Shown here one piece after another: positions 14,707-20,083 of a stretch of DNA of 20,083 bases (within the stretch, counting starts at the first letter, position 1; every line of letters begins with the position of its first letter). Under the pieces are notes generated by a model. The model had not been told where the DNA came from and did not search any database. It saw only the letters and a list, made by a program, of their open reading frames with translations. This DNA comes from JBFFXF01 sp041569895 (GTDB lineage Bacteria > Planctomycetota > UBA8108 > JACQVS01): assembly GCA_041569895.1 (NCBI GenBank), contig JBFFXF010000126.1:1-20083 (forward strand), given 5' to 3'. A program made the position numbers and the translations under genes.

Positions 14707-14756
14707 CTTCCTTCGTTCCTCGTCTTCCTGCGTTCATCATGAGTCGTCGTCAGATA
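14707..14756 (-). repeat. Dispersed intergenic repeat family A, partial copy 3
   Basis: The stretch carries the same pyrimidine-rich steps (CTTCCTTCGTTCCTC, TTCCTGCGTTCATCATGA) and a terminal TCGTC..CAGA.AG block as copy 1, in the same orientation and with a few small gaps. It faces copy 2 across about 27 nt, so the two could pair imperfectly as a long hairpin. It is more divergent than copies 1 and 2. Confidence 0.65.
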
Positions 14757-14810
14757 GTCTCGCCGGCGGAGTCGCGTAGCCGTGCCGGACGGGTCCGCCA
14801 CCGGAGACGG

Positions 14811-15218
14811 TCACGTCGAACGGCGCACCACGTCGCGCTCGGTCTCGTAATCGAGCTTCTCGATCGCCTCGTCGACGGGCCGCCACGCGAGCTCGGTAAC
14901 CTCGTCATTCGGCTCGAAGGGAGTCAGCTCGATCGCCGTCATGTGCCAGAAGAAGACCAGCTTCGGCTTGCCGCGCACCTCGTAGTGAACGACGCCGGCG
15001 AAGCGGTCGAGCGTCACGTCGAGACCGGTCTCCTCGGCGACTTCGCGGAGGGCGGTCTCCTCGAGCGTCTCGCCCGGCTCCACCTTCCCCTTCGGCAGGG
15101 ACCAGTCCCCGTGGCGCGGCCGGTACACGAGCGCGATTCGCGAACGTCCGGGCGCCCCGTCCCAGAGGATCCCGCCGGCGGCGAGGATCAGCGTGCTCGA
15201 GTGCTTGCAGGCGCTCAC
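14811..15218 (-). CDS. Nudix hydrolase
   Basis: The product has 135 residues. The full Nudix box G-x5-E-x7-R-E-x2-E-E-x-G runs from Gly44 to Gly65, with Glu59, Glu62 and Glu63 as metal ligands. It is preceded by RHGDWSLPKGK, a form common in MutT/Ap4A-type enzymes. It would hydrolyse a nucleoside diphosphate linked to another group, for housecleaning or signalling; the substrate is not determinable. The start is taken as GTG 15218, which overlaps the TGA of a 14-codon ORF as GTGA. No Shine-Dalgarno is visible, which fits coupled reinitiation. The frame stays open a little upstream without an ATG. Confidence 0.88.
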   Translation of the reverse strand: MSACKHSSTLILAAGGILWDGAPGRSRIALVYRPRHGDWSLPKGKVEPGETLEETALREVAEETGLDVTLDRFAGVVHYEVRGKPKLVFFWHMTAIELTPFEPNDEVTELAWRPVDEAIEKLDYETERDVVRRST

Positions 15219-15259
15219 GCTTCGGGGAACACCCGCCGGGCCGACGACGTGGAGCTCAT
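15215..15259 (-). CDS. 14-codon ORF bridging the DUF1501 and Nudix genes
   Basis: ATG 15259 overlaps the TGA of the DUF1501 gene (ATGA). The ORF runs 14 codons (MSSTSSARRVFPEA), and its TGA overlaps the GTG of the Nudix gene (GTGA). It may serve only to carry ribosomes across, or be the true Nudix start disrupted by a frameshift or sequencing error. There is no evidence that the peptide itself is functional. Confidence 0.3.
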   Translation of the reverse strand: MSSTSSARRVFPEA

Positions 15260-16692
15260 GCGATGACCTCGTCGATCACCTTCCCGTGCACGTCCGTCAG
15301 ACGGAACCACCGGCCCTGATACTTGAAGGTCAGCCGCTCGTGGTCGATGCCGAGGAGGCGGAGGATCGTCGCGTGCAGGTCGTGCACGTGGACGCCGCCG
15401 GCGGCGACGTTGTACCCGAGAGGATCCGTCTCGCCGTACGTCGTCCCGGCGCGCACGCCGCCTCCCGCCATCCAGATCGTGAAGCAGCGCGGGTGATGGT
15501 CGCGGCCGAAGTTCTTGCCGGCGAGCTTTCCCTGGCAGTAGTTCGTGCGACCGAACTCGCCCCCCCAGATGACCAGCGTGTCGTCGAGCAGTCCGCGACG
15601 CTTGAGGTCGTTGACCAGCGCGGCGGTCGCGCGGTCGGTCTCGCGACACTGCGTCGTGATGCCGCCGGGAAGGTTGCCGTGCTGATCCCACCCGGGGTGG
15701 TAGAGCTGGACGAAGCGGACACCGCGCTCGGCGAGCCGTCTGGCGAGGACGCAGTTGGCGGCGTAGCTGCCGGCGTTGCGGGCGTCCGGGCCGTACTCGT
15801 CGAGGACGGAGTCCGGCTCGTCGGAGAGGTCGGTGACGTCGGGGATCGAGGACTGCATCCGGAACGCCAGCTCGTACTGCGCGATCCTGGCGTCGATCGC
15901 GGGATCGGCGGTGCGTTCGAGCTCGATCCGATGCAGCTCCTGGAGTCGGTCGAGCATGCGCCGCCGACTGGCCGCATCGATGCCGGCCGGGTTGGCAACG
16001 TACAGCACCGGGTCCCGTCCGGAGCGGAATCGCACGCCCTGGTGTCGCGCCGGGAGAAAGCCGCTTCCCCAGAGACGCGAGACCAGCGGCTGGCCGCCCT
16101 TGTTCTTGGTGACGAGGACGACGAACGAGGGCAGATCGGCGTTGTCGGCGCCGAGACCGTAGTCGAGCCACGCGCCCATGCTCGGACGGCCGGGGAACTG
16201 CGAGCCGGTCTGCAGGAACGTCACGGCCGGGCCGTGGTTGATCGCCTCGGTGTACATCGACTTCACGAAGCAGAGCTCGTCGGCGATCGTCGCCGTGTGC
16301 GGGAGCAGCTCGCTGATCCACGAACCGCTCTGACCGTGCTGCCGGAACTCGAACGGGGATGCGACGAGCGGCAGGCTCGACTGGTTCCCGCTCATCGCCG
16401 TCAACCGCTGTCCGCGTCGCACCTCGTCGGGCAGCTCGGTGCCGTGACGCTGCGCGAGAACCGGCTTGTGATCGAAGAGGTCGAGCTGCGACGGCGCGCC
16501 GCTCTGGAAGAGCCAGATGATCCGGCGCGCGCGCGGCGCGAAATGAAGCCCGCCGCCGCCGATCTGCTCCGCGCGCAGAAGGTCCGCCAGCGCGATCCCC
16601 CCGAGGCCGAGACCGAAGGTGGCGAGGAAGCGCCGCCGATCGGTCGGCCACTCGAAACCGGTGCAACGCCGAGTTGGTGTTTTTTCGATCAT
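15256..16692 (-). CDS. DUF1501 family protein with Tat-type signal
   Basis: The product has 478 residues. The N-terminus carries a twin-arginine motif in TDRRRFLATFGLGLGGIALADLL (about 17-39), so export is expected. The body shows DUF1501 hallmarks: FAPRARRIIWLFQSGAPSQLDLFDHKP, FLQTGSQFPGRPSMGAWLDYGLG, LVIWGGEFGRTNYCQG, DHHPRCFTIWMAGGGV and the end segment LRLLGIDHERLTFKYQGR. DUF1501 proteins are sulfatase/alkaline-phosphatase-like in fold and unknown in reaction. They are abundant in planctomycetes, typically beside PSD1 genes as here. ATG 16692 has AGGGA just upstream (16698-16694). A start at 16863 would translate a repeat region and is rejected. The stop overlaps a short ORF (ATGA) leading to the Nudix gene. 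Confidence 0.92.
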   Translation of the reverse strand: MIEKTPTRRCTGFEWPTDRRRFLATFGLGLGGIALADLLRAEQIGGGGLHFAPRARRIIWLFQSGAPSQLDLFDHKPVLAQRHGTELPDEVRRGQRLTAMSGNQSSLPLVASPFEFRQHGQSGSWISELLPHTATIADELCFVKSMYTEAINHGPAVTFLQTGSQFPGRPSMGAWLDYGLGADNADLPSFVVLVTKNKGGQPLVSRLWGSGFLPARHQGVRFRSGRDPVLYVANPAGIDAASRRRMLDRLQELHRIELERTADPAIDARIAQYELAFRMQSSIPDVTDLSDEPDSVLDEYGPDARNAGSYAANCVLARRLAERGVRFVQLYHPGWDQHGNLPGGITTQCRETDRATAALVNDLKRRGLLDDTLVIWGGEFGRTNYCQGKLAGKNFGRDHHPRCFTIWMAGGGVRAGTTYGETDPLGYNVAAGGVHVHDLHATILRLLGIDHERLTFKYQGRWFRLTDVHGKVIDEVIA

Positions 16693-16710
16693 TTCCCTGA
16701 GTCTCGCTCC

Positions 16711-16787
16711 GCTGGCATTCTTCTCGCAAGGCGCGGAGAAGCCGGGTTCGCCGATGCCAAAGAAAGATAATGGCGGCATTCCGCCAT
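16711..16787. repeat. Degenerate palindrome fragment of family B plus a 7-bp hairpin
   Basis: CTGGCATTCTTCTCGC at 16712-16727 repeats the arm of the family B palindrome (CTGGATTCTTCTCGC at 16886-16900) with one extra base, and CTTCTC/GAGAAG still pairs (16720-16725 with 16736-16741). A second, perfect stem follows: ATGGCGG (16770-16776) with CCGCCAT (16781-16787), loop CATT. Both lie just upstream of the DUF1501 start and may influence its transcription or merely be repeat debris. Confidence 0.6.
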
Positions 16788-16823
16788 CACTTCCCTTCCT
16801 TCGTTTGCCAATCCTGAGATAGC

Positions 16824-16928
16824 GTCCGAAGACTTCTCCACGCAAAACATTCGGGTACAGCAAAACCCGTGCTCTTGATCAGAGCCTGGATTCTTCTCGC
16901 TCCCGGCGAGAAGAATCCAGGCTTAGCG
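16824..16928. repeat. Dispersed intergenic repeat family B, copy 2
   Basis: Aligns with 1198-1302 over the leader (TCCG...TTCTC.AC.CA...CAT.CGG.TACAGC), the variable spacer and the palindrome ending in TAGCG. As at copy 1, the palindrome end coincides with the stop of a minus-strand gene and the leader points toward the next gene downstream. It lies in the 230-nt gap between PSD1 and DUF1501, which has no other gene. Confidence 0.7.
16883..16923 (-). terminator. Perfect 18-bp palindrome at the end of the PSD1 gene
   Basis: Arms 16883-16900 and 16906-16923 are perfect reverse complements around a 5-nt loop. The TAA stop of the PSD1 gene (16925-16923) touches the right arm. No T-tract follows. 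The arms share the CCTGG...TTCTCGC core with the palindrome at 1256-1302. It could end or attenuate transcription before DUF1501, or protect the 3' end; both are inference. Confidence 0.55.
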
Positions 16929-19900
16929 CTTCACCAGCGACTCATCATAGCCCATCACCGCTCCCGCCAGGACACCTGCCGCGGCGAGACGCTGCGGCGG
17001 AATCGACGGATCGAACGGCGCCTGACCCGTCTTCAGGTACTCCAGGGCGCGGTCCGTGTGCCTGGAGAAGTACTCGAGTTGCTCCTCGAAGAGCGCCCGC
17101 AGCACGCCCATCTCGCGCGCGTCGGGGCGGCGGCTGACGAGCACGCGAAACAGCTCGACGACGAGCGCGTCGACGTCTTCGCCGTGCTTGCGGAGCAGCC
17201 GCTCACCGAGCACGCGCGCCGCCTCGACGTACTGCGTCCCGTTGAGGAGCACGAACGCCTGCAGCGGCGACGAGGTGCGCTCGCGACGCACGACGCAGAC
17301 GTCGCGCTTCGAGGCGTCGAGCGTCATCATCGCGGGCGCCGGCGCGGTCCGCTTCCAGAAGGTGTAGACGCTGCGCCGGTAGAGCCCCTCGCCGCTTTCG
17401 GGCTTGATCGGCTTGAAGGAGACCGCGAGCTCGTACGGCCGCACCGACGGGCCGCCGATGCGGCGGACGAGGAGCCCGCTCGCCGCGAGTGCGCCGTCAC
17501 GGATCATCTCGGCGGCGAGCCGGTAGCTCGGTGCGCGCGCAAGCAGCCGATTCTCGGGATCTCGAGCTCGCAGCTCGGGAGAGGCCGTCGAGACCTGCCG
17601 GTACGTCGCGGAGCCGACGATCCTGGCGAGCATGCGCTTGATGTCCCAGCCGCTGTCGACGAAGTCACGCGCCAGCCAGTCGAGGAGCTCGGGATGCGTG
17701 GGCGGACGCCCCTGGCTGCCGAAGTCCTCCGGCGTGTCCACCAGGCCGCGGCCGAAGCAGAGCTGCCAGAGCCGGTTCACGGCGACACGCGCGGTCAGGG
17801 GGTGCTCGGGATCGGTGAGCCACTGCGCGAGACCGAGGCGGTTCCGCGGCCGGTCTCCGAACGCGGACAGCACGTCCGGCGTTGCCGACTCGACGGGCTC
17901 GCGGGGCGCGTCGTAGGCGCCGCGGTGGAGCCGGAACGTCGGACGCCGCTCGGGAAGCTCGCGCATCACCATGATCTCGCGCAGGCCGTCGACCGCCTTG
18001 CTGCGCTCCTCGCGCGCGGCGCGGAGCCCCGCGAGCGCCCTGGCGTACTCCGCATCGACCGTGGAGAGGTAGTACGCGAGCAGCGCCTCGCGCCTCGCGC
18101 CACCGAGCGCCGCGGCAGGAGAGCGAAGCGCCGTCGTGAGGCTCTCGCCGTCGTGGAGGTGCGCGACCTCGAGCGCGGTCAGTTCGCGGTCGAAGACCTG
18201 GAACTCGTCGACGAGCCCCCGCGTGAAACCCCGATCGCGGAACCGCTCGCCGATCCTGATGGTGTCGCCGCCGCCGCCGGTGATGTTCTTCGTCAGGTGA
18301 TCACGAACGACGTCGCACGCTGCCTGCGAGCCGTTGACGAAGATGCGCAGGCCGTCCGCCCGGCTCGATCCGTCCCAGGTGACCGCGACGTGGAGCCATT
18401 CGCCCACCGGGACAGGTTCCCGCGTGCGGACGCGGATCGCGTTGCCGGGCCAGAAATGGATCAGTGACGCGCTCAGCCGGCCGTCCTCGATGAGCAGTTG
18501 ATAGCCGCGACTGCCCGCGTCGGTCCAGGCTCGCGAGCGGTGGAAGACCACGGCGCGCTCCTTGAAGTCCGGCGTCTTCATCCAGAGCGCCACCGAGAAC
18601 GGCTCGAACCGCCGGAAGTTGCCCACCTCGAGACCGATGCCGTCGTCGCCCGAGAGCTCGACCGCCTGTCCGACGCGGCCCGGCACGCCGCGGTTCGGGC
18701 CGTCGCCGATCGACTCGAAATCGAGGTGCGCGATGCGGCCGGGGACGGTCGCCTCCGACGGTCTCTCGTCGAGCCATGCCTCGAACGCCGCGACCCGGGC
18801 GTCCGCCGTCGTGAGGACGTTGCGCTCGGCCTCCGCGATCCGCCGCTCGACCTCGGCGATTCGCTCCCTGGCGGCGGGGTCGGCCAGCACCAGGGTCGGC
18901 GTCGGCACGGACGACGTGAAGTACGAGTAGAGCCCGGCCTCGTCGATGTTGTTGAAGAAGGCGAAGAGCTCGTAGTACTCGCGCTGCGAGATCGGATCGT
19001 ACTTGTGGTCGTGGCACCGGGCGCATTCCAGCGTGAGACCGAGGAACGCCGTCGCGAACGTGTGGAGACGGTCGGCGACGTACTCGACCCGGAACTCCTC
19101 CGGAACGCTGCCCCCCTCGACCTTCTGCGGGTGCAGGCGGTTGAACGTCGTGGCGAGCACCGCGTCGTCGCCGGCGTCGGGAAGCAGGTCGCCGGCGAGC
19201 TGCCGGGTGACGAACTGATCCCAGGGGAGATTCTCGTTGAACGCGCGGATCACCCAGTCGCGCCACGGCCAGACGAAGCGGTCCCGGTCGACCTGGTAAC
19301 CGTACGTGTCGGAGTACCGCGCCACATCCAGCCAGTCGGCCGCCATCCGCTCGCCGTACTCGGTGCGCTCGAGCAGACGGGCGACCAGGCGCTCGTACGC
19401 GTCCGGCTCGCGATCGGCCAGGAAGGCGTCGATCTCCTCCAGCGTCGGCGGCAGCCCGATCAGATCGAACGTCACTCGCCGGATCAGCCGCTCGCGGCTC
19501 GCCTCCGGAGACGGCTCGATGCCCGCCTTCTCGAGACGCGCCAGGATGAAGTGGTCGATCTCGTTGCGGGGCCAGTCCGCGCGCTCGACCGCCGGAACCG
19601 GCACGCGGCGGATCGGCGCGAAGGACCAGTGGAGCTCGTACGGCGCGCCGGCCTCGATCCAGCGCAGCAGCGTGTCGATCTCGCCCGGAGAGAGCGAGAG
19701 CTTGGACGAGGGCGGCGGCATGCGCTCGTCGGGATCGTCGCTGCGGATCCGCCGCGCGAGCTCGCTGCGCTCGAGCTGCCCTGGTGCGAGCACGCGGAGC
19801 GCGCCGTCACGCCGATCGAGCCGCAGATCGGACTTGCGAGCGCGCTCGTCGGGGCCGTGACACTTGAAGCACCGGTCGGAGAGGATCGGCCGGACGTCGC

Positions 19901-20039
19901 GGCTGAACTCGACGGGACCCGCGAGCACGCCGCCGCCCCCGACGACCATCGCCAGGACGGCCGCAATGGCGCGGGCGGGGCTGGCGCGGGCGGGCCGGGG
20001 CGTCGCTCTCCGGCGGGAGTATCGGCAGCGGTCGTACAT
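16923..20039 (-). CDS. PSCyt1-DUF1549-LamG-DUF1553 (PSD1) cytochrome-c-like exported protein
   Basis: The product has 1038 residues. It begins with an Arg-rich N-terminus and a hydrophobic signal at about 22-41. A planctomycete cytochrome C domain follows, with heme motif C57-FK-C60-H61 in DVRPILSDRCFKCHGPD and a distal MPPPSS at 107-112. DUF1549 covers about 155-370 and includes a second C-x2-C-H (339-343, LECARCHDHKYDPI). A coiled segment near 390-425 precedes a LamG/concanavalin-like insert at about 433-625 (AHLDFE, SVALWMKTP, GEWLHVAVTWDG, LVDEFQVFDREL). DUF1553 fills about 725-1010, including VNRLWQLCFGRGLVDTPEDFG. The domain set is characteristic of Planctomycetota and Verrucomicrobiota; an extracytoplasmic role in polysaccharide-related oxidation has been proposed, but the function is unproved. 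It probably precedes DUF1501 in one transcript, interrupted by a palindrome. Confidence 0.93.
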   Translation of the reverse strand: MYDRCRYSRRRATPRPARASPARAIAAVLAMVVGGGGVLAGPVEFSRDVRPILSDRCFKCHGPDERARKSDLRLDRRDGALRVLAPGQLERSELARRIRSDDPDERMPPPSSKLSLSPGEIDTLLRWIEAGAPYELHWSFAPIRRVPVPAVERADWPRNEIDHFILARLEKAGIEPSPEASRERLIRRVTFDLIGLPPTLEEIDAFLADREPDAYERLVARLLERTEYGERMAADWLDVARYSDTYGYQVDRDRFVWPWRDWVIRAFNENLPWDQFVTRQLAGDLLPDAGDDAVLATTFNRLHPQKVEGGSVPEEFRVEYVADRLHTFATAFLGLTLECARCHDHKYDPISQREYYELFAFFNNIDEAGLYSYFTSSVPTPTLVLADPAARERIAEVERRIAEAERNVLTTADARVAAFEAWLDERPSEATVPGRIAHLDFESIGDGPNRGVPGRVGQAVELSGDDGIGLEVGNFRRFEPFSVALWMKTPDFKERAVVFHRSRAWTDAGSRGYQLLIEDGRLSASLIHFWPGNAIRVRTREPVPVGEWLHVAVTWDGSSRADGLRIFVNGSQAACDVVRDHLTKNITGGGGDTIRIGERFRDRGFTRGLVDEFQVFDRELTALEVAHLHDGESLTTALRSPAAALGGARREALLAYYLSTVDAEYARALAGLRAAREERSKAVDGLREIMVMRELPERRPTFRLHRGAYDAPREPVESATPDVLSAFGDRPRNRLGLAQWLTDPEHPLTARVAVNRLWQLCFGRGLVDTPEDFGSQGRPPTHPELLDWLARDFVDSGWDIKRMLARIVGSATYRQVSTASPELRARDPENRLLARAPSYRLAAEMIRDGALAASGLLVRRIGGPSVRPYELAVSFKPIKPESGEGLYRRSVYTFWKRTAPAPAMMTLDASKRDVCVVRRERTSSPLQAFVLLNGTQYVEAARVLGERLLRKHGEDVDALVVELFRVLVSRRPDAREMGVLRALFEEQLEYFSRHTDRALEYLKTGQAPFDPSIPPQRLAAAGVLAGAVMGYDESLVKR

Positions 20040-20083
20040 GACCGCCCAGGATACATGCCCCCCTCAAACGATGCGAGCGGCGG

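Noticed and set aside
16693..16863. 57-codon N-terminal extension of the DUF1501 gene
   Set aside because: It would translate palindromic repeat sequence upstream of a clear ribosome site and Tat signal at 16692.
15193..18467. Long plus-strand open frames opposite DUF1501 and PSD1
   Set aside because: Same antisense effect of high GC; the minus-strand proteins are unmistakable.

Overview
The window is GC-rich, densely coded and bacterial. The organism is probably a member of Planctomycetota or a related PVC or deep-branching lineage. The best evidence is the adjacent pair at the right end: a cytochrome-c-like DUF1549/DUF1553 (PSCyt/PSD1) protein with a LamG-like insert, followed by a Tat-exported DUF1501 protein. 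This pairing is typical of planctomycetes and verrucomicrobia. The prolyl-tRNA synthetase is of the archaeal/eukaryotic type. No phage, transposase, CRISPR array, rRNA or tRNA was recognised.

Layout, left to right. 1-1049 (-): membrane-anchored HEAT-like repeat protein, cut by the window edge. 1297-6312 (-): a tight four-gene operon in which every junction is an ATGA stop/start overlap. Its order of transcription is a sulfatase-like hydrolase fused to a glycosyltransferase, a sulfotransferase, an EI24/CysZ-like membrane protein and an NCS2 purine permease. A perfect 21-bp palindrome contains the last stop codon. 6628-8868 (+): proS and a membrane-anchored peptidoglycan amidase, transcribed divergently from the operon across a 315-bp gap with candidate promoters on both strands. 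8895-12951 (-): a lone dihydrolipoamide acyltransferase (E2), a mannitol-dehydrogenase-family enzyme and a SorE/YggP-like medium-chain dehydrogenase. The last two lie 2 nt apart. 13093-14525 (-): a thioredoxin-like [2Fe-2S] ferredoxin and a CysK-fold PLP enzyme. 14811-20039 (-): a Nudix hydrolase linked by a 14-codon ORF to the DUF1501 gene, with the large PSD1 gene upstream.

Two families of short dispersed intergenic repeats occur. Family A is an 88-bp unit with purine-rich tandem GGAA steps, at 12983-13070 and inverted at 14592-14679, with a third partial copy at 14707-14756. Family B is about 105 bp, made of a conserved leader plus a large palindrome, and lies directly after the stop codons of the permease (1198-1302) and PSD1 (16824-16928) genes. 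Degenerate fragments of B lie nearby. These repeats also explain several apparent N-terminal extensions that should not be annotated.

The most system-like stretch is the four-gene operon. I infer that it supports synthesis or sulfation of a surface glycan, with hydrolysis or transfer, glycosyl transfer, sulfation and possibly sulfate supply encoded in one translationally coupled unit. This rests on family membership and gene coupling only.
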